Positions 7,594-15,525 of a stretch of DNA of 64,000 nt are shown in pieces. The stretch is from Amarolinea sp964580725 (lineage in GTDB: Bacteria > Chloroflexota > Anaerolineae > SSC4 > Amarolineaceae). Numbering within the stretch: the first letter of the stretch is position 1; the number at the start of each line of letters is the position of its first letter. The position numbers and the translations under genes are program-made. A model generated the notes under the pieces. That model was not told the origin of the DNA and did not search any database. It worked only from the letters and a program-made list of their open reading frames with translations. The stretch covers positions 12,644-76,643 of the forward strand of contig CAZOLV010000012.1 in assembly GCA_964580725.1 (NCBI GenBank), given 5' to 3'.

Positions 7594-8949
7594 TCAGACG
7601 CCGATTCGCTGTCCGACGGCGGCTTCCAACTTCTCGCGCACTCCCTCCAGCGGGATGCGCGCCAGCACCTCTTCGAAGAATCCCGCCACGATCATGTGCT
7701 CCGCCTGTTCCTGCTGCAGGCCGCGACTCATCAGATAGAAGAGGTACTCCGGCTCGACCTGCGCCACCGTCACGCCATGCGTGCAGCGCACATCGTCCGC
7801 CGAAATCTCTAGCCCCGGCACCGAATCGGCGCGCGCCTGCTTGCTCAACAGGATGTTCTGGTTCTTCTGGTAGGCGTTGGTTTTCTGCGCGCCCGGCTCC
7901 ACCCGAATCATGCCGCGCCAGACGGCGCGCGCCCGGTCACGCAGCGCGCCTTTGTAGAGCAGATCGCTCGTCGTATGGGGCGCCACGTGACGCTGGAAAG
8001 TATCCAGGTCAATGTGTTGGCGTCCCGTGGCAAAGACCAGGCCGAGCATTTCGCTCGACGCTCCCTCGCCGAGCAGATCGGCCTGTTGGAACGTCTTCGT
8101 CAAGCGACTGCCTAGCTGGCTGGTGACCCAACGCACGGCGCCGTCGCGCCCCACCACGGCGCGCTCACGCGAGAAGTTGTAGACATTGTCGCCCCAACTT
8201 TGCAGGCTGATGTAGTTGACGCGCGCCCCCGGCCGGGCGATGATCTCGACGACCCCGGTGTGAAAGCCGAGCTGAGCGCCCGCCGGCAGTGAAACCATCT
8301 CTTCGAGGAAGGTAACCTCGGCCCCCGCTTCGGCCACGATGATCGTGTGCCCAAAGCTACCCACGCCCGGTTGCTCCTGGGCGATCAGGCCTTGCAGCGG
8401 CGTCTCGATCACGACACCGCGCGGAACGTACAGGAACACCCCGCCGCTCCACAGCGCCGCATGCAGCGCCGCAAACTTGTCATCGTCCGGCAGCGGTACA
8501 GCCTCTGTCATGAAGTATTTCTGCACCAGGTCGGGATGCTCTCTCAACGCCGTGTGCAGATCACAGAAGATGACCCCTCGCGCCGCCAGATCGGGATGCA
8601 GGTTGGCAAAGAGCAGATCGGCGTCGCTCTGTACGATCGCACCCGCATTGGTGCTCAGTGTGGCCAGTTCGGCCTGGATGGCTGCCGGCAAATCGCTCTG
8701 CCTGGGCACACGCAGCGCACGCGGCGGCGCCCAGGGTCGCACGGCGTCCAGCTTGAAGCCGGTCAGGCGGGTGCGACGCCACGTCTCCTCGCTGCCGGTT
8801 GGCAGCGGGATTTCTTCGAAGAAGCGCCAGGCCAGCAGGCGCTTGTCGAGCATCCAGCCCGGCTCGTCGTGGGCGACGGACAGCATCTCCACCGCTTCAC
8901 GGCTGATGCTGGCGGGAACGGTAGTCATTTCTTTGGTTGAAACAGTCAC
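7594..8949 (-). CDS. sufD: Fe-S assembly scaffold subunit SufD
   Basis: 451 residues of the SufB/SufD beta-helix family. The N-terminal part (DEPGWMLDKRLLAWRFFEEIPLP) is typical of SufD; the C-terminal block (DDVRCTHGVTVAQV then YLFYLMSRGLQ) is the conserved family signature with its His. SufD pairs with SufB in the SufBC2D complex. It starts 12 bp after the sufB stop. No intein is present here, in contrast with its neighbour. Confidence 0.95.
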   Translation of the reverse strand: MTVSTKEMTTVPASISREAVEMLSVAHDEPGWMLDKRLLAWRFFEEIPLPTGSEETWRRTRLTGFKLDAVRPWAPPRALRVPRQSDLPAAIQAELATLSTNAGAIVQSDADLLFANLHPDLAARGVIFCDLHTALREHPDLVQKYFMTEAVPLPDDDKFAALHAALWSGGVFLYVPRGVVIETPLQGLIAQEQPGVGSFGHTIIVAEAGAEVTFLEEMVSLPAGAQLGFHTGVVEIIARPGARVNYISLQSWGDNVYNFSRERAVVGRDGAVRWVTSQLGSRLTKTFQQADLLGEGASSEMLGLVFATGRQHIDLDTFQRHVAPHTTSDLLYKGALRDRARAVWRGMIRVEPGAQKTNAYQKNQNILLSKQARADSVPGLEISADDVRCTHGVTVAQVEPEYLFYLMSRGLQQEQAEHMIVAGFFEEVLARIPLEGVREKLEAAVGQRIGV

Positions 8950-8961
8950 GATACGCTCCCC

Positions 8962-11900
8962 TTACCCAATCGAACCTTCCATCTGCAGTTGGATCAGGCG
9001 GTTCATCTCCACCGCATACTCCATCGGCAGTTCCTTGACCATCGGCTCGATGAAGCCGGCCACGATCATCGCCGAGGCCTCGTCTTCGGTCAGACCGCGG
9101 CTCATCAGGTAGAAGAGCTGCTCCTCGCCGATCTTGCTCACCGACGCCTCGTGCCCCACTTTGACATCGTCCTCATCAATCTCGATATAGGGGTAGGTGT
9201 CCGAACGGGATTCCGCATCCAGCAGCAGCGCATCGCACACCACGTTGGACTTGGCGCGCACCGCCCCCTTGGCCACTTTGAGCAGGCCCCGGTAGCTGGC
9301 GCGACCGCCGTTCTTGCTGATAGATTTGGAGATGATCTGGCTGCTGGTATCAGGAGCGCCATGCACCACCTTACCGCCCGCATCTTGATGCTGCCCCTTG
9401 CCCGCAAAGGCGATGGACAGGATTTCGCCATGGGCGCGCGGCCCCACCATGTAGACCGCCGGGTACTTCATCGTCACCTTCGAGTTGTGCACGATGAACC
9501 CCTGCGAGACAAAGTTGCCCGTCCCTTCCACCTCGATATCCCAGGTTGGCACGCCGTAGGGCGTTGCTTCCGAAACCTCGATGTTGACCAGTGCAACGCT
9601 CGACGGCAGGGTGATGTGCGAACGGCGCGCTCCCCGACCCGCCAACTTGAAGGGCGCTGGGGGCGTCTGATATTCGGACGGCTGGCTCGCCTCAGCCGCC
9701 TGGCGCAAGCGAGGGCCGATATGAGCAAACAGGCGCCCATCGAGCGGGAAAGTGAGCAGGCAGGCCCCTGCGGCCGCACACTGGCTGCCTTGTAGCACCA
9801 TGCGCCGCGGCTCCTCGAATTCGGCGTGCAGGTGCGACGTGACGCCCAGCGTCACCAGGAGCGAAGCGACATCCTCCAACAGCGCCCGGTTGGGCGACTT
9901 CAGCGCAAAGCTGTGCGGCGCTTGCAGGTGCCCGCTGGCGTCCAGATAGCCCGCCACGAAGGCCAGGCGCTGAGACTCCGGCAGCGACCAGACCCACGCC
10001 GGCACACGCTTGTTCTCCGCCTGCCCCGTGAAGCCGTTCACATCCAGGAAGGCGGCCAGTTCGCCGCTGTTCCAGGAGAGATGCTGCGCAATCATCCCGG
10101 CCATCGCAACGCCGGGCGCCGGTTGGCTGGTCGCGCCAGCGGCTGGCTGACCGGCGCGTCCTGGCGCGGGCCAGCGCATCGTTTCCGCAACGGGCGCCGG
10201 TTCGACCTCGACGCTGCCGTCGCCGATCCAGTAGCCGAACAGCCACATCAGATCATCGTTTGTGACATCGGGCGCGGCCAGATGCGAATCACGTTCCTGC
10301 GCCAGTTCGGCCGCCCAGGCGCCGCTCGACTCCAACGGTGTCGTCAATGCCGGCATCTGCAAGCGGCGGGGCCGGCCATAGGGCAGCGAGGCGACAGGCA
10401 CGATCGCTTCCTGCAGATGATCGGCGCGCACGTAGGCCAGTTTGTGACGATCCGCCTCGCCGGCGGCGGTTGGATCGAAGACGTAGGAATAGAAGGGATG
10501 GTTGGCCGTCACATGCAGGCGACGTTCGCCCGCATGAACCATGTGCACCGGCTGGTAGCCCGAAAAACGCTTGCCCGCCACCCGCCGGAAGACCAGCTCG
10601 CCGCGCTGATCGTCGTAGGAAAGCACCTCGTCGCCAACTTCGAGCGTTTCGATGGTCTTGAGGCCCTGCGGCGTCGTCAGCGTGGAGCCTTCGGCCAGAC
10701 AGCCCAGGTTGCCGTCAATCCACTCCATCGTCGCATCTTCGTGCGCCACGGCGCGTTTTGTCACCAGGTTGTAGACGTTGTTCGACCAGTTCTGAATGGT
10801 GGTATAGCGGCAGCGTGCGCCCTTCTTGACGATGATCTCCACCACGGCGCTGTGCAGGCTGTCGCTGGAGTAGATTGGGGCCGTGCAGCCTTCCACATAG
10901 TGCACGCTGGCCCCCTCTTCCACGATGATCAGCGTGCGCTCGAACTGCCCCATGTTTTGGGCGTTGATGCGGAAATAGGCCTGCAGCGGAATGTCCAGCT
11001 TGACCCCTTTCGGCACATAGACGAACGACCCGCCCGACCAGACGGCGCTGTTGAGCGCGGCGAACTTGTTGTCCGAAGGCGGGATGATCGTGCCGAAGTA
11101 TTCCTTGAACAGATCTTCGTACTCGCGCAGACCGCTGTCGGTGTCGAGGAAGACCACGCCCATCTTCTGCCACTCCTCGCGCAGCGAGTGATACACCACC
11201 TCGGAGTTGTGCACGATGAGACCCTCGGCCACGAAGTTGTGCGGCCCGGCGACTTCGATGTCATAGACCTGCGCCGTTCCGGCCGGCGTGATCGCATCAA
11301 TCCTGGCAAAGCCGATCTGCCCGCCGGCGTGCAGCCGCAGGCCGGCGGCCTGTAGACTGCTGGCGGCGCGGCCTTGCGGCGCATCTGCCAGGAAGGCCAG
11401 CTCTGGCGCCCCAGGGCGGGCGTACAACCACTGCCAGGCGCTTTCACCCAGCGCCTGGCCGGTCGCCTCGCTGGCGTGCGCCAACTCCATCTGTCGCATC
11501 GGGGCCAATTCCAGGCCCTGCCGGCTCGCAGCCGTCTGCCTGTTGATCGCCGGTTGGCGCATCCCGCCGAACTCGCCCGGCTCCGGCAGGCGTTCGACCA
11601 CGGCCACCAGGTCGCCCGGCCGCAAGTCCTGCAAGTATGTCCACTGCCGCGCTGGGCGGCCGCCCGGCTGGCCCGGCTCGTGTTGGGTGGTCAGCGCCAG
11701 GAAGGGATGATTGGCCGTCGCCTTGATCGTGCGCGTCCCCACACACACCTCGAACACCGGCCGTTCGCCTTTGGCCGCCTTGCCGGTCACCTGCGCCGGA
11801 ATGATGGCGTTGCGCGTCTCGTCGAAGGAAAAGACCGTTTCGCCCGCCTCGATGTCAGCGATCGGCTTCAGACCGTTCGCTGTCTGCACGCGGGCATCGC

Positions 11901-12300
11901 CCGTCAGACACTCGTACTGCGCGCCGACGCCAGCCAGGAACTTGCGCTCTGCTTCTGGAATGCCCAGGCGGTCGAAGGTATTGCGAATGTCGGCCGGCAC
12001 ATCGTCCCAACTCTTGCCCTGTTTTTCGGCCGGTCGCACATAATAATAGATGTTGTCGAAGTCAATGTCGCTCAGGTTGGCGCCCCAGGCCGGCATCGGC
12101 TTGGAGAGGAAGATGTCCAGCGATTGATGACGGAATTGTCGCATCCAGTCCGGCTCGTTCTTGAAATCGGACATGGTGTCAATCACCTGGTGGCTCAGGC
12201 CTCGCCCCGACTTGAAGGCGTACTTCTCAGGATCAGAAAAACCGTACTGGTACTCCTGCTTGACTTCATCCAGCAGGACGCGGTCGGTATCGGTCGCCAT
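8962..12300 (-). CDS. sufB: Fe-S assembly scaffold SufB precursor with two inteins
   Basis: 1112-residue precursor. The exteins are residues 1-130, 366-533 and 940-1112, which add up to 471 residues, the normal SufB length. The N-extein opens VLLDEVKQEYQYGFSDPEKY, the middle part carries ERTLIIVEEGASVHYVEGC, and the C-extein carries DVKVGHEASVSKIGEEQLFYLMSRGL. Two protein-splicing elements interrupt it, after GVGAQYE and after EWIDGNLG; each begins with Cys and ends His-Asn before a Ser. SufB is the scaffold on which SufBCD builds Fe-S clusters, so the cell should depend on both inteins splicing. It lies 24 bp after sufC and 12 bp before sufD. Confidence 0.96.
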   Translation of the reverse strand: MATDTDRVLLDEVKQEYQYGFSDPEKYAFKSGRGLSHQVIDTMSDFKNEPDWMRQFRHQSLDIFLSKPMPAWGANLSDIDFDNIYYYVRPAEKQGKSWDDVPADIRNTFDRLGIPEAERKFLAGVGAQYECLTGDARVQTANGLKPIADIEAGETVFSFDETRNAIIPAQVTGKAAKGERPVFEVCVGTRTIKATANHPFLALTTQHEPGQPGGRPARQWTYLQDLRPGDLVAVVERLPEPGEFGGMRQPAINRQTAASRQGLELAPMRQMELAHASEATGQALGESAWQWLYARPGAPELAFLADAPQGRAASSLQAAGLRLHAGGQIGFARIDAITPAGTAQVYDIEVAGPHNFVAEGLIVHNSEVVYHSLREEWQKMGVVFLDTDSGLREYEDLFKEYFGTIIPPSDNKFAALNSAVWSGGSFVYVPKGVKLDIPLQAYFRINAQNMGQFERTLIIVEEGASVHYVEGCTAPIYSSDSLHSAVVEIIVKKGARCRYTTIQNWSNNVYNLVTKRAVAHEDATMEWIDGNLGCLAEGSTLTTPQGLKTIETLEVGDEVLSYDDQRGELVFRRVAGKRFSGYQPVHMVHAGERRLHVTANHPFYSYVFDPTAAGEADRHKLAYVRADHLQEAIVPVASLPYGRPRRLQMPALTTPLESSGAWAAELAQERDSHLAAPDVTNDDLMWLFGYWIGDGSVEVEPAPVAETMRWPAPGRAGQPAAGATSQPAPGVAMAGMIAQHLSWNSGELAAFLDVNGFTGQAENKRVPAWVWSLPESQRLAFVAGYLDASGHLQAPHSFALKSPNRALLEDVASLLVTLGVTSHLHAEFEEPRRMVLQGSQCAAAGACLLTFPLDGRLFAHIGPRLRQAAEASQPSEYQTPPAPFKLAGRGARRSHITLPSSVALVNIEVSEATPYGVPTWDIEVEGTGNFVSQGFIVHNSKVTMKYPAVYMVGPRAHGEILSIAFAGKGQHQDAGGKVVHGAPDTSSQIISKSISKNGGRASYRGLLKVAKGAVRAKSNVVCDALLLDAESRSDTYPYIEIDEDDVKVGHEASVSKIGEEQLFYLMSRGLTEDEASAMIVAGFIEPMVKELPMEYAVEMNRLIQLQMEGSIG
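9484..10701 (-). other. Intein 2 in SufB, with LAGLIDADG-type endonuclease motifs (406 residues)
   Basis: Residues 534-939 of the precursor. Block A is CLAEGSTLTTPQG (Cys534), block B VTANHPF (Thr598, His601), and the end TWDIEVEGTGNFVSQGFIVHN gives Asn939 before Ser940. Two dodecapeptide motifs are visible: LFGYWIGDGS (Asp694) and FVAGYLDASG (Asp787), both keeping their acidic residue. A Pro/Ala-rich stretch (about 700-735) lies between them. It may be an active homing endonuclease. It and intein 1 share the ending VxxGxIVHN but little else. Confidence 0.92.
11206..11910 (-). other. Intein 1 in SufB (mini-intein, about 235 residues)
   Basis: Residues 131-365 of the precursor. Block A starts CLTGDARVQTANG with nucleophile Cys131; block B is ATANHPF with Thr195 and His198; block F/G is VYDIEVAGPHNFVAEGLIVHN ending His364-Asn365; the +1 residue is Ser366. 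I see no paired LAGLIDADG motif in the middle, so this is a mini-intein that either lost its endonuclease or never had one. All splicing residues are present. Codons at both borders were checked (tgt at 11910, aac at 11206). Confidence 0.92.
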
Positions 12301-12324
12301 TGGTTATCTCCTTTCTCGCTGCGC

Positions 12325-13185
12325 TCAGTCGTGATGCGCCAGAAACTCGGCCACGCCTTCACCGTAACGTTCGCGCACCCAGTCGTAGCCGCGCGCTTCC
12401 AGTTCAAGCGCCAGTTCCGGCCCGCCCGAAAGGACGATGCGACCATCGAAGAAGACATGCACGAAGTCGGGCTTGATGTAGTTGAGCAAACGCTGATAGT
12501 GGGTGATGACCAGAGCGCCCATGCCGGGGCCGATCAGTTTGTTGACCCCTTCGGCCACGGTGCGCAGCGCATCAATGTCAAGCCCGGAGTCGGTTTCATC
12601 CAGAATGGCGATCTTGGGGTTCAGCATCGCCATTTGCAGGATTTCGACGCGTTTCTTCTCACCGCCGGAAAAGCCGTCGTTGAGATAGCGGCTGGCGAAA
12701 GACGCCTCGATGCCGAGCATGGCCATCTTCTCGCGCATCTCCTTGCGGAACTCTTTGATCGGCATCAGTTCCGAGCCAACGGTGCGGGGGCGGCCGGCGC
12801 CGTTGTTGCTGAGCGCCTCGGCCTTGGCTTTGGCCGTGTAGCCGCGCACATTGCTCACCGCCGTGCGCAAGAAGTTGGCCAGACTGACGCCAGGGATGGC
12901 GGTTGGATACTGGAACGCCAGGAAAATGCCCGCCTTGGCCCGTTCGTCAGGCGCCATCTCCAGAACGCTGGCGCCATTTAGACGCACATCGCCGCTGGTG
13001 ATGACATAATGCGGATGCCCCATCACCGCATAGGCCAGCGTGCTCTTGCCGGAGCCGTTTGGCCCCATCAGGGCATGGGTCTCGCCCTGACGCACCGTCA
13101 GGTTGACCCCTTTGAGAATTGGCTTGTCATTGACCGAAACATGCAAATCTTCGATGATCAGTTCGGACGCCATGTGTTGCAACAA
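12325..13185 (-). CDS. sufC: Fe-S assembly ATPase SufC
   Basis: About 286 residues of the ABC-ATPase family. Walker A is GPNGSGKST (about 41-49), the signature FSGGEKKR, and Walker B IAILDETDSGLD. SufC hydrolyses ATP to drive the SufBCD scaffold. A TTG at 13185 has GGGG 6 nt upstream; an ATG at 13173 (MASELIIEDL) is the alternative start, giving 282 residues. It is the second gene of the operon, after sufR. Confidence 0.95.
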   Translation of the reverse strand: MLQHMASELIIEDLHVSVNDKPILKGVNLTVRQGETHALMGPNGSGKSTLAYAVMGHPHYVITSGDVRLNGASVLEMAPDERAKAGIFLAFQYPTAIPGVSLANFLRTAVSNVRGYTAKAKAEALSNNGAGRPRTVGSELMPIKEFRKEMREKMAMLGIEASFASRYLNDGFSGGEKKRVEILQMAMLNPKIAILDETDSGLDIDALRTVAEGVNKLIGPGMGALVITHYQRLLNYIKPDFVHVFFDGRIVLSGGPELALELEARGYDWVRERYGEGVAEFLAHHD

Positions 13186-13340
13186 AAGCCCCTTTCGTTA
13201 TTATTCGCACTCTATTCGCACTCTATTCATGCGTGATTCGTACTGGATGCACAGGCGGCGCTTTTGGCGACGCCCGGTCTTTTTCAGGATTCTGCACCAT
13301 TGCTGGCGGCAGACGCCTGTTGGTTTCTTGTGCCGGCCGG
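13186..13340. other. 155-bp spacer between sufR and sufC
   Basis: No gene is seen. Two direct copies of ATTCGCACTCT lie at about 13203 and 13214. No convincing -35/-10 pair for sufC was found, so sufC may be transcribed from the sufR promoter; a terminator or processing site cannot be excluded. Confidence 0.4.
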
Positions 13341-14066
13341 CTAGTTGAGCGCCTGCAGATCGAGCTGAATGGCGCTCGTGCGCGGCAGGACACTGAATTC
13401 GCAGCCCCGGTGTCCGTCCATCATGCACTGTGTCAGCTCGACATCGGCTTCCAGCGCGACGGCCATCATCGTCTTTTCCATCGTGCAAATCTCGCGGTGT
13501 TCCTGGGCCAACTCGTGGTATGGACAGTTGTACGATTTCAGGAGATAACCGTCCGCAGTCGTATGCAGATCGGTCAGAATCCCGCGATCGTCCATCACCG
13601 AGACCAGGTCGCGCACCCGTTCGCCCAGGCGAGTGCCGCGCAGCTGTTCGCCATACTTGATAGCCAGCCGGCTGCCGACTCGATTCAGTAACAGGGACAC
13701 CATCGCCGGTCCAACCGCCGCCAGCAGTTCTTCGTACAGCGAGAGGACCAGTTCATCGCAGTAGCAGGAGAAGACCTCGCGCGCCTTGTCGGTCAGGAGG
13801 TAGACGTAATGTGGGCGCCCTACACCCTCGCGCACCAGGCGCGTGGTCACGATGCCGTCGGCCATCAGGCTGGTGAGTTGATGGCGCACGGCTGTTTTTG
13901 TCACGCCGACTTGTTCTTCGATCTCTTTGATGCTCAGCGGGCCATGTCGCTGGAGGGTTTCGACGATGTGGCCGGCCGGGCTGTCTTGCAATGCTCGCAA
14001 TAGGGCCATCTGTTCGATCCTTTCTGGCGCAGTTGCCCCTTTCCTCGGCTTCGCTTTCCAGGTCAT
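13341..14066 (-). CDS. sufR: SufR-type Fe-S-sensing transcriptional repressor
   Basis: 241 residues from ATG 14066, with AAAGGGG 5 nt upstream. The N-terminal winged helix-turn-helix (HGPLSIKEIEEQVGVTKTAVRHQL) is followed by a wing, GVGRPHYVYLLTDKA. The C-terminal half carries four Cys (181 in YNCPYHE, 194 in REICTME, 214 in TQCMMDG, 222 in RGCEF), fitting the Fe-S ligand region of SufR. SufR represses suf genes when its cluster is intact. It heads the operon, as in actinobacteria, and a long palindrome lies 14 bp upstream of its start, so self-repression is likely. Confidence 0.92.
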   Translation of the reverse strand: MTWKAKPRKGATAPERIEQMALLRALQDSPAGHIVETLQRHGPLSIKEIEEQVGVTKTAVRHQLTSLMADGIVTTRLVREGVGRPHYVYLLTDKAREVFSCYCDELVLSLYEELLAAVGPAMVSLLLNRVGSRLAIKYGEQLRGTRLGERVRDLVSVMDDRGILTDLHTTADGYLLKSYNCPYHELAQEHREICTMEKTMMAVALEADVELTQCMMDGHRGCEFSVLPRTSAIQLDLQALN

Positions 14067-14079
14067 TGTAGCCCCTTTA

Positions 14080-14113
14080 GACAATTTTGTCAAATACATT
14101 TGATAAAATTGTC
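14080..14113. promoter_or_regulatory. 34-bp palindromic operator, probable SufR site
   Basis: Each half reads GACAATTTT-(g/a)-TCAAAT; 15 of 17 positions pair with the other arm. It lies between sufR (minus) and the small plus-strand gene at 14247, and starts 14 bp from the sufR ATG. The AT-rich dyad stands out sharply in GC-rich DNA. Binding by SufR is inferred from its position. Confidence 0.75.
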
Positions 14114-14246
14114 CAAACGAGGATCGTTGGCAACCGGCCTCAGTTTCGAGCAGGCGTGGTTGGATGGTTGTGGGGTACAGGTACCATTGCCCTGGCTGGC
14201 GGTTGCTGCTATTCTTGGGGACAGATCAGAGGGCAAGGAGGGGTAC

Positions 14247-14633
14247 ATGGACACACGGCATTTGGCGGCAACGCCAGTTTCATCACAGACCGACCCAGAG
14301 ATGCACGCACGGCTGATGGCCAACAATCACGTTGGCGCGGGAGTAAATGTAGATTTAGAAATGCTGGCCTTCATGCACCGTTTTGCCCGTGATCTCCTTC
14401 ATCAGAAGGTCATCGTCTGGTTTGCGCAACACCCAGATCAGGCCGTCAGTCTGGCGGCCATTGCGCCGATCATCCGCCGTCCGCCCGAAGTGGTGCGCCC
14501 CGTCTTGGGCGATATGGTCCTCAACGGTCTGCTGGTCGCCGAGCGTCGCAACGGCGAGGCGACCTATCAGCTCTGCTCCAACCCACATCTACAAGCCATC
14601 GCACAACGCTACAGCCTCCGCCTGAGCCGCTAA
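14247..14633 (+). CDS. Small winged-helix-like protein, unknown role
   Basis: 128 residues from ATG 14247, with AAGGAGG 5 nt upstream. The C-terminal 75 residues (VIVWFAQHPDQAVSLAAIAPII, then VVRPVLGDMVLNGLLVAERRNGEATYQL) look like a winged helix: a helix pair, a recognition-type helix and a beta wing. No family name is certain. It is divergent from sufR and shares the palindromic operator region, so SufR may control it too. It is unlikely to be an enzyme. Confidence 0.7.
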   Translation: MDTRHLAATPVSSQTDPEMHARLMANNHVGAGVNVDLEMLAFMHRFARDLLHQKVIVWFAQHPDQAVSLAAIAPIIRRPPEVVRPVLGDMVLNGLLVAERRNGEATYQLCSNPHLQAIAQRYSLRLSR

Positions 14634-14638
14634 CATCC

Positions 14639-14851
14639 GCCGCTGTTCGACCCTCTCCTCCTCGGCCGCAGCCGGCCGGGCGCCTGCCCATCGACGCGGC
14701 CTGGCTGGAAACAGAACAACAGCGCACGGCCCGTGCGGCCCGGCTCAGCTCGCAGATCCTGGCCGAACTGGAAGCGTTACGCGTCGCGGTGGACGCAAAC
14801 TGGCGCTCCGACAAGACCGCGGTCGAGTTGATCACCGAGGGGCGCCGTTAG
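14639..14851 (+). pseudogene. Antitoxin-like reading frame with no visible start codon
   Basis: A frame ending at TAG 14849-14851 encodes PIDAAWLETEQQRTARAA, then an Ile/Leu/Glu helix and a tail DKTAVELITEGRR. This fits the C-terminal part of antitoxins that pair with PIN toxins. No ATG, GTG or TTG is seen in frame upstream before the preceding gene, so the 5' end appears lost or it uses an unusual start. It ends 2 bp before vapC. Confidence 0.5.
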
Positions 14852-14853
14852 TC

Positions 14854-15294
14854 ATGTACGTCGTAGATGCCAGCGTCCACGTCGCCGATGTGCGCCCCTC
14901 GGAACCGCGCCACCGGGAGGCGCGTGCCTTTCTGGATCATGTGCGCCGCACGGGCGTACCGGTCTATGGCCCGCTCATCGTCCTGGCCGAGGTTGCGGCC
15001 GGCATCGCCCGCGGCACCGGACGACCCAACCTGGCGCTCCGGCTGACAGGCTTGCTCCGCCGCGTCCCTAACTTCATCTTCCTGCCCATAGACCAAGCCC
15101 TGGGCGACCTGGCCGCCGAAGTTGCGGCCAGCCAGCAGGTGCGCGGATGCGACGCCATCTACATCGCCCTGGCGCAGCAAATGGGCGCAACCCTGGTGAC
15201 ACTGGACGGCGAACAGTGTCTGCGCGCGCCCGCGGCCATCCTGGCGCAGACGCCGGCCGAAGCGTTGCTGGCCTCGAATCAGGAGCAAGGTTAG
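14854..15294 (+). CDS. vapC: PIN-domain ribonuclease toxin (VapC family)
   Basis: 146 residues. PIN-domain acids are visible: Asp5 in MYVVDASVHV, Glu in IVLAEVAAGIA, Asp in GCDAIYIALAQ and Asp in LVTLDGEQC. VapC toxins cut RNA in a metal-dependent way and are held in check by a partner antitoxin. The gene follows an antitoxin-like frame by 2 bp. The sequence looks intact; whether a working antitoxin exists is unclear. Confidence 0.88.
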   Translation: MYVVDASVHVADVRPSEPRHREARAFLDHVRRTGVPVYGPLIVLAEVAAGIARGTGRPNLALRLTGLLRRVPNFIFLPIDQALGDLAAEVAASQQVRGCDAIYIALAQQMGATLVTLDGEQCLRAPAAILAQTPAEALLASNQEQG

Positions 15295-15430
15295 TTATGC
15301 CTCTCGACCCTATCCAATCCCCAGCGCATCGTCCCTACGGGATGGGGGGACGTGTCATATCAACCCTTTCGATGGGACGCCGACGGGGCGCGTCGATGCG
15401 GGCCGCGTGCCTGCCCATCTCCGCCCGAAA

Positions 15431-15459
15431 TTGGCAACTCGCGCAAAACCCTGTATAAT
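15431..15459 (+). promoter_or_regulatory. Sigma70-type promoter of the CHAT/STAND unit
   Basis: TTGGCA (15431-15436), a 17-bp spacer and a perfect TATAAT (15454-15459). It lies about 65 bp upstream of the CHAT-SIR2 start. The rest of the 231-bp gap after vapC shows no gene. Confidence 0.75.
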
Positions 15460-15525
15460 CCTGGCGCCCGCCGCGGGTAATCGCCCCTGTTGTGACACGA
15501 AATCGAGCGTTCAACGCTGACGACC

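Noticed and set aside
9826..11355. Plus-strand open frame of about 509 codons opposite sufB
   Set aside because: No recognisable domain, no ribosome site, and sufB with its inteins fully explains the region.
14066..14110. TTGACA-N17-TACAAT as the sufR promoter
   Set aside because: The -10 would overlap the ATG start codon, so transcription would begin inside the gene.
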